Shown here: positions 1 to 5,985 of the stretch, piece by piece
Position numbering within the stretch: the first letter of the stretch is position 1
How the letters are laid out: the number at the start of each line of letters is the position of its first letter
Assembly: GCA_024276775.1 (NCBI GenBank)
Contig: JAJRWO010000160.1
Location: forward strand, 1 to 5,985
Length of the DNA: 5,985 nucleotides
DNA from: Gammaproteobacteria bacterium
GTDB taxonomy: Bacteria; Pseudomonadota; Gammaproteobacteria; Tenderiales; Tenderiaceae
Direction of reading: 5' to 3'
Position numbers and translations under genes: made by a program
The notes under the pieces: model-generated
Told to the model about the DNA's origin: nothing
Databases searched by the model: none
What the model saw: the letters and a program-made list of their open reading frames with translations, nothing else

Positions 1-299
1 GGTAACTGCCGTAACATTGCACCAAATGAACGCTCCATATCGGCCATCTGTTGTTTGTAAGCATCAAGATTAATCGCCTTCAGCTGCTTGGCTTTAAAAA
101 CATCTTTCAATTCCACCTCTTTTTGCTTTGCCTGCTCCAGCTCTTCCAACTGATGTTGAGTCACAAACCAGTAGCCCGTCCCCAACACTGCCAGACAAAC
201 CGTTAACACGGCAGCCACCTTAACCAATACCGGCCACGAACCCGGATCACTGGAATCCAGGCCCTTAAACTGTTCAAAATCTATGCTTTTCAGGTTCAT
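1..299 (-). CDS. pilO: Type IV pilus inner-membrane protein PilO, 5' part only
   Basis: PilO is a bitopic inner-membrane protein that pairs with PilN and binds the lipoprotein PilP, linking cytoplasmic PilM to the outer-membrane secretin PilQ. Visible here are 99 codons plus two bases; the gene runs off the left edge. The protein starts MNLKSIDFEQFKGLD, a short cytoplasmic tail. One membrane segment follows at about residues 22-46 (SWPVLVKVAAVLTVCLAVLG and on), then a charged, Glu/Lys/Gln-rich stretch at about 47-90 that should be the periplasmic coiled coil. The C-terminal ferredoxin-like domain is outside the window. The ATG at 299-297 overlaps the pilN stop in the sequence ATGA, and a purine-rich GGAAGAAG lies just upstream inside pilN, so translation is probably coupled. 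Identification rests on topology, the SWP-type segment before the membrane helix, and position after pilN. The family assignment is confident; the full length is unknown. Confidence 0.93.
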   Translation of the reverse strand, partial: MNLKSIDFEQFKGLDSSDPGSWPVLVKVAAVLTVCLAVLGTGYWFVTQHQLEELEQAKQKEVELKDVFKAKQLKAINLDAYKQQMADMERSFGAMLRQL

Positions 300-874
300 T
301 CGTCTTCTTCCGCCTTCTTAGCTTCAATTTCTTCGGGCGTTAACTGTTTGACCTTCAATGTAAATTTACTTGAGCGACTGCCATCTTTTTCCTTCACTTC
401 AATCACTTCAAGCGTGGGGCTATCAAACCACTCAGATTCATCCAGGTTGCGCATAAAGGCTGAAACACGAGCATTGGATTGCGCCTGACCTTTTATCGTC
501 AGCTCCAGCCCTGTCTGTTCAAAGTTTGTTAAAAACAAGCCATCGGGTAAAGCCAGAACCAGCTTGTCGAGCATATGCACCACCATTGGCCGGCGCGTTT
601 GCAAATTCTGAATGACATCCATTCGATTCAGCAACAGCTCCTTTTTTGTCTCCAGCTCTTTAATCTCTTTAATTCGATCATCAACCTTGGCTATTTCCGC
701 GTCTAAAAAACGATTACGCGCATTTTGATCATCCATTTTCCCACCAATATGGATATAGGCATAACCGATAATAGCCAGCATCAAAAAAGCAGCGCCAACA
801 ACAACAGAGGTAAACTGACGCTTACGTTCATAACGTAACGTCTCTCTCCAGGGCAATAAGTTGATGCGCGTCAT
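296..874 (-). CDS. pilN: Type IV pilus inner-membrane protein PilN
   Basis: PilN anchors the cytoplasmic ring protein PilM to the membrane and pairs with PilO in the alignment subcomplex of the type IV pilus machine. The 192-residue product starts MTRINLLPWRE. The INLLPWR motif at residues 4-10 is the family hallmark and, from work on homologues, the peptide that docks in a groove of PilM. One membrane helix spans about 21-44. A charged coiled-coil-like region follows (about 46-92), then a compact periplasmic domain to about 178, expected to be ferredoxin-like, and an acidic tail ending EEDE. I chose the ATG at 874-872, not the in-frame ATG ten codons upstream at 904. The later start puts the motif at the extreme N-terminus, has GAGGAG nine bases upstream, and overlaps the pilM stop by one base (TAATG). 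Length is typical for the family, and nothing is missing. Confidence 0.95.
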   Translation of the reverse strand: MTRINLLPWRETLRYERKRQFTSVVVGAAFLMLAIIGYAYIHIGGKMDDQNARNRFLDAEIAKVDDRIKEIKELETKKELLLNRMDVIQNLQTRRPMVVHMLDKLVLALPDGLFLTNFEQTGLELTIKGQAQSNARVSAFMRNLDESEWFDSPTLEVIEVKEKDGSRSSKFTLKVKQLTPEEIEAKKAEEDE

Positions 875-1947
875 TAGTCGAAACTCCTCAATGCCAATCC
901 GCATGCGATCATCAATGCTGGCGCGTCAGCACCTAACTGTTGTGCTTTAATTTTGGAAGCAAGAGACATGTTGGCAAATGGATTGGCAACAGTCGTCGGC
1001 ACCCCCAGCTTATCTTCAATCAACTCATCAATGCCTGGAATAGAGGCACAACCACCCGCCAACACCACATGATCAACACTGTTGTACTGGCTGGAAGAAA
1101 AGAAAAACTGCAATGAACGACTGACCTGCTGTGTCATGGCATCTTTAAAGGGTTGCAACACTTCAGGGACGTAATTATCAGGTAAACCGCCCTGCTTTTT
1201 AGCCAGCCCCGCTTCTTCATAAGAAAGCCCATAACGACGCTGAATCTCTTCGGTCAGCTGTTTGCCACCAAACACCTGTTCGCGGGTATAAATCATCTTA
1301 AAATCATGAATCACATTCAACGTCGTCATGCTAGCACCCACATCAAGTATCGCCACCGTCAGGCCATCACCGGCATCAGCCAATTGCGGCGCAATCAACT
1401 TATAAGCGGCTTCCATCGCATAGGCTTCGACATCAACAATATGTGCTGTCAGGCCACCCAGTTCACAGGCCGCCACACGGATATCAACATTTTCACTACG
1501 AGATGCTGCCAGCAGCACCTCAACCGTATCAGAAGCAACACCTTCACTGCCATCAGGCGAGCCTAAAATTTGAAAATCCATATTTACTTCATCCAAAGGA
1601 TATGGAATGTACTGATCTGCCTCTAGTTCAATCTGGCCTTCCATTTCATCATCGCTGAGATTTTCAGGCATATTGATGATTTTAGTAATAACAGCAGAAC
1701 CCGCGACCGCAACAGCCGCTAGCTTAGTTCGGCTACCCGCGCGTTTCACTGCACGATTAATGGCTGCACCCACTGATTCAACATCAGCAATACTTTTTTC
1801 TACCACAGCATGAGGCGGTAGCGGAACGACTGAGTAACTATCAACCTTGTAACGGCCGCCACTTTCGCTGAACTCAAGCAGCTTGACTGCTGTCGCACTG
1901 ATGTCCAGCCCTAACAAGGATGCAGATTTTCGTTTGAAGAAGTCCAA
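874..1947 (-). CDS. pilM: Type IV pilus assembly protein PilM, actin-like ATPase fold
   Basis: PilM is a cytoplasmic actin/FtsA-like protein that binds ATP and the N-terminal peptide of PilN, forming the cytoplasmic part of the PilMNOP alignment complex. The predicted product has 357 residues. Phosphate-1 region: LLGLDISATAVKLLEF at 11-26. The FtsA-like 1C subdomain includes LEADQYIPYPLDEVNMDFQ at about 108-126. Phosphate-2 region: VAILDVGASMTTL at 198-210. Adenosine region: HVVLAGGCASIPG at 293-305. The FFFSSSQYNSVDH stretch at 281-293 is also typical of PilM. Translation begins at TTG (1947-1945): the frame has a stop 27-25 bases upstream with no ATG or GTG in between, and FFKRKSASLLGLDIS matches the expected N-terminus. 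The stop TAA shares a base with the pilN ATG. It is the first gene of the pilMNO(PQ) operon and diverges from the PBP1a gene. The PilM call is firm; the exact start is a little less so. Confidence 0.95.
   Translation of the reverse strand: MDFFKRKSASLLGLDISATAVKLLEFSESGGRYKVDSYSVVPLPPHAVVEKSIADVESVGAAINRAVKRAGSRTKLAAVAVAGSAVITKIINMPENLSDDEMEGQIELEADQYIPYPLDEVNMDFQILGSPDGSEGVASDTVEVLLAASRSENVDIRVAACELGGLTAHIVDVEAYAMEAAYKLIAPQLADAGDGLTVAILDVGASMTTLNVIHDFKMIYTREQVFGGKQLTEEIQRRYGLSYEEAGLAKKQGGLPDNYVPEVLQPFKDAMTQQVSRSLQFFFSSSQYNSVDHVVLAGGCASIPGIDELIEDKLGVPTTVANPFANMSLASKIKAQQLGADAPALMIACGLALRSFD
884..890 (-). promoter_or_regulatory. Ribosome binding site of pilN (decides the start)
   Basis: On the minus strand TGAGGAG lies in the final codons of pilM, with nine bases between it and the ATG at 874-872. 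It is the best Shine-Dalgarno match near any candidate pilN start. It supports the start that overlaps the pilM stop rather than the ATG at 904, which lies upstream of this site. Confidence 0.75.
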
Positions 1948-1954
1948 TTTAGAG

Positions 1955-1960
1955 TTCTCT
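1955..1960 (-). promoter_or_regulatory. Probable ribosome binding site of pilM
   Basis: AGAGAA on the minus strand lies seven bases upstream of the TTG at 1947-1945. It is an imperfect but well-spaced Shine-Dalgarno match and the main local support for the TTG start. It lies in a short self-complementary stretch (AGAG-TT-CTCT at 1951-1960), probably too short to fold stably. Confidence 0.45.
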
Positions 1961-2039
1961 AATTTATTCCATTAATATGCAGCATTATGCCTTTGAGGGT
2001 TTATCGGGCATTTAATACCATACTTTACATTTATCCCAT

Positions 2040-2062
2040 ATTTCTAGGATTATCCTAAAAAT
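2040..2062. repeat. 23-bp inverted repeat, operator-like
   Basis: The core TAGGAT-T-ATCCTA (2045-2057) is a perfect dyad around a single central base. With one mismatched pair (2044/2058) the symmetry continues through ATTT on the left and AAAT on the right, giving 10 of 11 matching pairs. The one-base centre makes it unsuited to an RNA hairpin but suited to a dimeric DNA-binding protein. It lies about 93-115 bases upstream of the pilM start and 113-135 bases upstream of mrcA. I do not recognise the regulator, and a chance dyad in AT-rich DNA remains possible. Confidence 0.4.
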
Positions 2063-2079
2063 GCCAGATATCTTCATGT

Positions 2080-2085
2080 AGTATA
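2080..2085 (-). promoter_or_regulatory. Candidate -10 element for the pilMNO operon
   Basis: TATACT on the minus strand matches the sigma-70 -10 consensus at five of six bases. No good -35 is present: GTTTGC and TTTGCT, 16 and 15 bases upstream, are poor. A start near 2073 would give a pilM leader of about 125 bases, containing the 23-bp dyad. A weaker alternative is the extended -10-like TGGTATTAA closer to pilM. This is a reading of short motifs only. Confidence 0.3.
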
Positions 2086-2130
2086 CATCGGAAGAACCAA
2101 AGCAAACCTTAGTCTGTCATCTGTTAATAC

Positions 2131-2146
2131 TGTTATCAAATTCACA
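2131..2146. promoter_or_regulatory. CRP/Vfr-like binding site candidate
   Basis: The 16-mer TGTTATCAAATTCACA fits the CRP-family pattern TGTGA-N6-TCACA with nine of ten arm positions matched; the single departure is A for C in the arm that reads TAACA on the minus strand. Its centre (2138.5) is about 65 bases upstream of the start predicted from the pilM -10 candidate, close to the spacing of class I CRP activation, and only 29 bases lie between it and the mrcA ATG. Binding there could activate pilM and interfere with mrcA. The pattern is seen; function is inferred. Confidence 0.35.
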
Positions 2147-2174
2147 TTAAGACATCTTTATAAAAGCGACAACC

Positions 2175-4649
2175 ATGAAGTTTATCCTCAAACTAGCCCG
2201 CCGTAGCATATTTTTTGCTTTAATTCTTTCGCTGGCCGGCACCATTGCTGTTGCCGCTACCTATTTTTATCTTGCACCACAATTACCCTCGGTTGACGCC
2301 TTAAAAAACATTCGCTTTCAGGTGCCGCTTCAAGTTTATAGCCAAGGCAATCAATTGATCGCCGAATATGGCAGTAAAAAACGCGATCCACTTCGCTACG
2401 AACAAATACCAACAACGATGATCGACGCGATCCTCGCCTCCGAAGATGATCGATTTTTTGAGCACCCAGGTGTTGACTACCAAGGCATACTCCGTGCAGT
2501 CGCCAAACTCATTACCACCGGCCAAAAAGCGCAAGGAGGCAGTACCATTACCATGCAAGTCGCACGCAATTTTTTTCTCAGTCGTGAAAAAACCTACTTG
2601 CGAAAAATCAATGAAATATTCCTTTCATTCAAAATTGAGCGCGAACTCAGTAAAGAACAGATTCTAGAGCTTTATCTCAACAAAATCTATTTTGGCAATC
2701 GCTCCTACGGCATTGGCAGCGCAGCAGTCATTTATTATGGCAAACCGCTAAAGGAACTGTCTTTGGCACAATACGCCATGTTAGCCGGTCTGCCCAAGGC
2801 TCCATCCAGCTACAACCCCATCGCCAACGCCAAACGCGCCCTTATTCGTCGCGATTATGTATTGAAACGCATGCTGACGCTTAACAAAATCAGCCAGGCT
2901 GAACACGATAGCGCCCAAGCTGAGCAAGTCAGTGCCAAACTTAACAAGCAACACATTGACCTTGCAGCACCCTACATCGGCGAAATGGTGCGCAGCTACA
3001 TGTACAACCTGTATGGTGAAATAGCATACACTAATGGTTTCAAGGTATTTGTCACCATCGACCCTGAACTACAACTTGCGGCACAAAACGCCTTACGTCA
3101 AAACTTGCTGAACTACGAATACCGTCACGGCTTCCGTGGCCCTGTCGACCACATTGAAATCAGCCCTGACACAGACAACGATTTAGCACTTAAACACCTC
3201 AAAACGCTACCAACCGTCGGCCATTTAAAACCCGCCCTCATACTAGACAGCAAAGCGCAAACCAGCCAGGCGTTGCTGACCAACGGCGAACGAATCATTT
3301 TAGCTTGGCAGGGCCTCTCTTGGGCAGCCCCTTATCTTGACATCAATCATAAAGGTAAATCACCAACACTGGCGGCGCAAATCGTCACTGCCGGTGACAT
3401 TGTTTATGTTTTACAAAATGACGACGGCGAATGGCAACTGGGTCAAATCCCTAACGTCTCCGGTGCTATTATTGCCCTAGACCCAAAAGACGGTGCTATC
3501 GTTGCGTTGTCCGGGGGCTTTGATTTTTTCTACAGTAAATTTAATCGCGCCATCCAGGCCAAACGCCAAGCGGGTTCAAGTTTCAAACCATTCATCTATT
3601 CAGCAGCACTGGAAAAGGGCTTCACCCCCGCCTCCATCATCAATGATGCCCCCGTGGTCTTCGATGACCCGGGCCTGGAAACCTCATGGCGGCCTGAAAA
3701 CTATAGCGGTCGCATCTATGGCCCGACCCGCCTGCGCGAAGCTATTATTCGCTCACGCAACCTGGTTTCAATTCGCCTGTTACGAGCTATCGGCATCCCT
3801 TATGCCATTAACTATGCCCAACGCTTCGGCTTCGAAACCGACCAATTGCCACGCGATCTATCTTTATCGCTGGGCAGCGCTTCGGTAACGCCAATGGACA
3901 TCGCTTCAGCTTACACGGTATTCGCCAATGGCGGTTTCCGTGTAACGCCCTATTTCATCCAGCGCATTGAAGACATCAGGGGCGAGACCATCTTTGAAGC
4001 AGAACCTAGCATCGCCTGCCTGCCATGCGAACAGGCAGCACTTGCCAACAACACCACGACGGCCACAGCCATTAACACGCCCCTCGGAATTGACAACACT
4101 GATATGGAAGCAGAAGAAGCACTCTCTCAGCAACCCAAGCTAGCTAAACGTGTCATTACACCGCAAAATGCCTATTTAATCACCAGCATGATGCGCGATG
4201 TGGTGAAACGCGGCACGGCACAGCGTGCCACGCAGCTTGGCAGGAAAGACCTTGCAGGTAAAACGGGCACCACTAATGACCAGCGTGATGCCTGGTTTTC
4301 GGGTTTTAACAGCGAAATTGTTGCCACCAGCTGGACCGGTTTTGATAATGGCACACCACTGGGTAACAGAGAGACAGGGGGCCGCGCATCACTGCCATTG
4401 TGGATAGACTTTATGCGCACCGCCCTTAAAGATCGACCTGAAATCCCGTTGGAGCAACCCGATGGACTCATCACTGTGCGCATCGACCCCAAAACCGGAC
4501 TGCTTGCTGCAGCCAAGCAGAAAAATGCAATTTTTGAAACCTTTCGCGCTGAACATGCACCGCAGCGACAGGCAAACAATATGGATGACTCCGCCTCTAT
4601 ACCTGATAACAATAACGGTGGTGAAACAGCACCACAGTTGCTTTTTTAA
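2175..4649 (+). CDS. mrcA: Penicillin-binding protein 1a (bifunctional class A PBP)
   Basis: PBP1a (also called ponA) polymerises lipid II into glycan strands and cross-links their peptides on the periplasmic face of the inner membrane. The 824-residue product is complete and of usual length. A basic N-terminus (MKFILKLARR) leads to one membrane anchor at about 11-33. The GT51 glycosyltransferase domain has ASEDDRFFEHPGVD at 88-101 with catalytic Glu90, GGSTITMQVARN at 121-132, RKINE at 143-147 and KEQILELYLN at 160-169 with Glu165. An OB-like insert spans about 315-430; in E. coli the matching region meets the activator LpoA. The transpeptidase has SSFK at 468-471 (nucleophile Ser468), SRN at 527-529 and KTGTT at 696-700. 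A CLPC cysteine pair lies at 615-618. The tail after 795 is Asn/Asp-rich. The ATG lacks a clear Shine-Dalgarno sequence, but the N-terminus is canonical. It diverges from pilM and converges on gltA. Confidence 0.97.
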   Translation: MKFILKLARRSIFFALILSLAGTIAVAATYFYLAPQLPSVDALKNIRFQVPLQVYSQGNQLIAEYGSKKRDPLRYEQIPTTMIDAILASEDDRFFEHPGVDYQGILRAVAKLITTGQKAQGGSTITMQVARNFFLSREKTYLRKINEIFLSFKIERELSKEQILELYLNKIYFGNRSYGIGSAAVIYYGKPLKELSLAQYAMLAGLPKAPSSYNPIANAKRALIRRDYVLKRMLTLNKISQAEHDSAQAEQVSAKLNKQHIDLAAPYIGEMVRSYMYNLYGEIAYTNGFKVFVTIDPELQLAAQNALRQNLLNYEYRHGFRGPVDHIEISPDTDNDLALKHLKTLPTVGHLKPALILDSKAQTSQALLTNGERIILAWQGLSWAAPYLDINHKGKSPTLAAQIVTAGDIVYVLQNDDGEWQLGQIPNVSGAIIALDPKDGAIVALSGGFDFFYSKFNRAIQAKRQAGSSFKPFIYSAALEKGFTPASIINDAPVVFDDPGLETSWRPENYSGRIYGPTRLREAIIRSRNLVSIRLLRAIGIPYAINYAQRFGFETDQLPRDLSLSLGSASVTPMDIASAYTVFANGGFRVTPYFIQRIEDIRGETIFEAEPSIACLPCEQAALANNTTTATAINTPLGIDNTDMEAEEALSQQPKLAKRVITPQNAYLITSMMRDVVKRGTAQRATQLGRKDLAGKTGTTNDQRDAWFSGFNSEIVATSWTGFDNGTPLGNRETGGRASLPLWIDFMRTALKDRPEIPLEQPDGLITVRIDPKTGLLAAAKQKNAIFETFRAEHAPQRQANNMDDSASIPDNNNGGETAPQLLF
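4614..4647 (+). terminator. Intrinsic terminator at the 3' end of mrcA
   Basis: A six-pair stem GTGGTG/CACCAC (4618-4623 with 4630-4635) closes a six-base loop. After a G-A mismatch it extends by three more pairs (AAC with GTT, outer ends 4614 and 4639). Two bases later comes a run of six T at 4642-4647. The hairpin lies inside the last codons and the T run ends on the first base of the TAA stop at 4647-4649. On the opposite strand no T run follows the stem, so it should act for mrcA only. Confidence 0.7.
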
Positions 4650-4690
4650 ACATGACTAAAAAGGCTTATCTGGCACTCAATCGATACACG

Positions 4691-5985
4691 CTAGCCGCGT
4701 TCATTCATCGCCATATAATCACGCTTCACCGCACCTTGATAAAGTTGACGCGGACGGGCAATACGCTGATCAGGATCACCTATCATTTCCATCCACTGCG
4801 CCACCCAACCAACGGTGCGCGCAATCGCAAACATCACTGTAAACATATTGGTTGGAATGCCCAACACTTTGTAGATAATGCCAGAATAAAAGTCAACATT
4901 AGGATAGAGCTTGCGCTCCTTAAAATAATCATCCTCCAAGGCAATCGCTTCCAGCTTCAGCGCCAACTCAAACAATGGATCGTTTTCATCACCCAATTCA
5001 GCCAGCACCTTATGACACATTTCACGAATCAGTGTCGCACGAGGATCAAAATTTTTATAAATACGATGACCAAACCCCATCAGTCGGAACGAGTCATTCT
5101 TATCTTTGGCCCTGGCAATATATTTAGGCACATTGCTGACATCACCGATTTCATCCAGCATATGCAGTACCGCTTCATTCGCGCCACCGTGAGCAGGCCC
5201 CCACAATGCAGCAATCCCTGAAGCAATACAGGCAAATGGATTGGCCGCAGAACTGCCGGCCAAACGAATCGTCGAAGTACTGGCATTTTGCTCATGATCG
5301 GCATGCAGGATAAAGATCATATCTAGCGCACGCTCCGCCACCGGATCAACCACATATTCTTCACAGGGTACAGAAAACATCATATTCAGCAGGTTACCGC
5401 TGTAACTCAAATTGTTTTTTGGATAGACAAAGGGTTCGCCAATAGAGTGCTTGAAGCTTGCAGCTGCAATCGTAGGCATCTTGGCAATCAAACGATGAGC
5501 CGCAATCTCACGATGCGCTGGATTACGAATATCCGTTGAATCATGATAAAACGCCGACAGCGAACCCACCACACCACACATAATGGCCATCGGATGAGCA
5601 TCATGATTAAAGCCCTTGTAAAAACTGTTCAGGCTTTCATTAATCATTGTGTGGCGGGTAATATTATTGAGAAACCCTTGTTGCTCAACCTCAGTGGGCA
5701 GCCCGCCATGCATCAGCAAATAAGCGACTTCCAGAAACGAACTTTTGCCTGCCAGTTGCTCAATGGGATAGCCGCGATACAACAACTCCCCTTTATCGCC
5801 ATCAATATAGGTGATAGAACTGCGACAACTGGCCGTTGAGACAAATCCCGGGTCAAAGGTCACATAACCGAATTCATTGAAAAATTTTCTAATATCAACA
5901 GCACCTGGGCCATGAGTACCATGATAAACCGGCAGTTCAATGCTCTTACCAGTCACGTTATCCGTAACGGTAACCGTATCTTTGA
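4691..5985 (-). CDS. gltA: Citrate synthase, hexameric type II, missing its first few codons
   Basis: Citrate synthase condenses oxaloacetate with acetyl-CoA, the entry step of the TCA cycle, in the cytoplasm. The frame stays open to the right edge, so the true start lies beyond the window; an in-frame GTG at 5956 is internal, since nine more readable codons (KDTVTVTDN) precede it. Numbering from that GTG, the catalytic trio is His256 (GPAHGGANEA), His297 (GFGHRIYKNFDPR) and Asp355 (YPNVDFYSG), matching E. coli His264, His305 and Asp362. His221 in HADHEQNASTST and Arg306 fit the oxaloacetate-binding residues. Arg101-His102-Thr103, Tyr137, Arg155, Lys159 and Cys198 line up, as I recall it, with the NADH allosteric site of the E. 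coli enzyme, so NADH inhibition is expected. The gene ends NERG-TAG, 41 bases from mrcA and convergent with it. The promoter is outside the window. I see no clear terminator for it. Confidence 0.97.
   Translation of the reverse strand, partial: KDTVTVTDNVTGKSIELPVYHGTHGPGAVDIRKFFNEFGYVTFDPGFVSTASCRSSITYIDGDKGELLYRGYPIEQLAGKSSFLEVAYLLMHGGLPTEVEQQGFLNNITRHTMINESLNSFYKGFNHDAHPMAIMCGVVGSLSAFYHDSTDIRNPAHREIAAHRLIAKMPTIAAASFKHSIGEPFVYPKNNLSYSGNLLNMMFSVPCEEYVVDPVAERALDMIFILHADHEQNASTSTIRLAGSSAANPFACIASGIAALWGPAHGGANEAVLHMLDEIGDVSNVPKYIARAKDKNDSFRLMGFGHRIYKNFDPRATLIREMCHKVLAELGDENDPLFELALKLEAIALEDDYFKERKLYPNVDFYSGIIYKVLGIPTNMFTVMFAIARTVGWVAQWMEMIGDPDQRIARPRQLYQGAVKRDYMAMNERG

Larger units (their letters stand above)
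1948..2174. other. Divergent pilM/mrcA control region
   Basis: This 227-bp AT-rich gap separates two genes that read away from each other, so it should carry promoters for both the pilus operon and PBP1a. I see no small ORF with a ribosome binding site and no structural RNA. It holds three features listed separately or under findings: a 23-bp dyad, a pair of opposed -10-like hexamers, and a CRP-like 16-mer. No strong -35 hexamer is visible on either strand. The stretch before the mrcA ATG (2155-2174) has no convincing Shine-Dalgarno sequence, which suggests modest translation of PBP1a. Confidence 0.8.

Noticed and set aside
875..904. Ten extra N-terminal codons on pilN, starting at the ATG at 904
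   Set aside because: The extension would put residues before the INLLPWR motif that should be terminal, has no better ribosome binding site, and would enlarge the overlap with pilM. The start at 874 has GAGGAG upstream and a TAATG junction.
973..987. A 15-base identity (GGCAAATGGATTGGC) shared by pilM and gltA (5231-5245)
   Set aside because: Both copies are in frame on the minus strand and encode Ala-Asn-Pro-Phe-Ala in unrelated conserved proteins; the flanks differ, so this is coincidence, not a repeat element.
1951..1960. AGAG-TT-CTCT hairpin over the pilM ribosome binding site
   Set aside because: Four pairs with a two-base loop cannot form a stable RNA hairpin.
3493..3888. A 131-codon plus-strand frame inside mrcA
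   Set aside because: It is an out-of-frame overlap across the region encoding the SSFK and SRN motifs, where the mrcA frame is unbroken; there is no sign of a frameshift.
4172..4612. A 146-codon minus-strand open frame inside mrcA
   Set aside because: It is antisense to the transpeptidase domain and C-terminal tail, with no family features; it is a shadow of mrcA codon usage.
4652..5221. A 189-codon plus-strand open frame antisense to gltA
   Set aside because: It lies opposite a clearly conserved enzyme gene, its product is rich in His, Ile, Thr and Arg as expected of an antisense shadow, and it shows no recognisable domain or ribosome binding site.
5954..5956. GTG at 5956 as the start of gltA
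   Set aside because: The frame remains open to the window edge and the upstream residues (KDTVTVTDN) are plausible citrate synthase N-terminal sequence, so the GTG encodes an internal valine.

Overview
The window looks like ordinary chromosome from a gammaproteobacterium, with moderate base composition (mid-40s to about 50% G+C by eye, not computed). The grounds are gene content and order. A type IV pilus assembly operon (pilM-pilN-pilO, reading leftward) is back to back with the gene for penicillin-binding protein 1a, an arrangement known from Pseudomonas (pilM/ponA), Haemophilus (comA/ponA) and E. coli (hofM/mrcA). The citrate synthase is the hexameric, NADH-sensitive type usual in gammaproteobacteria. 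I cannot name the genus.

Layout from left to right: the first 99 codons of pilO (minus strand, cut by the window edge); pilN (minus); pilM (minus, TTG start); a 227-bp AT-rich divergent control region; mrcA/ponA encoding PBP1a (plus, 824 residues, complete); a 41-bp convergent gap; and gltA for citrate synthase (minus), whose first few codons lie beyond the right edge. pilM, pilN and pilO are joined by start/stop overlaps (TAATG and ATGA), so they are almost certainly one translationally coupled message. PilM is a cytoplasmic actin-like protein that holds the N-terminal tail of PilN. PilN and PilO are the inner-membrane partners that connect it to PilP and the secretin PilQ, whose genes would be expected just past the left edge. 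PBP1a builds and cross-links periplasmic peptidoglycan, which the pilus machine must cross. gltA is metabolically unrelated.

No gene here is broken, horizontally acquired in appearance, or of unknown function, and I found no mobile element, CRISPR array, tRNA, rRNA or undescribed system. The least explained sequence is the pilM/mrcA divergent region, which holds a CRP/Vfr-like 16-mer, a 23-bp near-perfect dyad, and a smaller dyad over opposed -10-like hexamers. A good intrinsic terminator is built into the last codons of mrcA. All other open frames I considered are antisense or out-of-frame shadows of these five genes.
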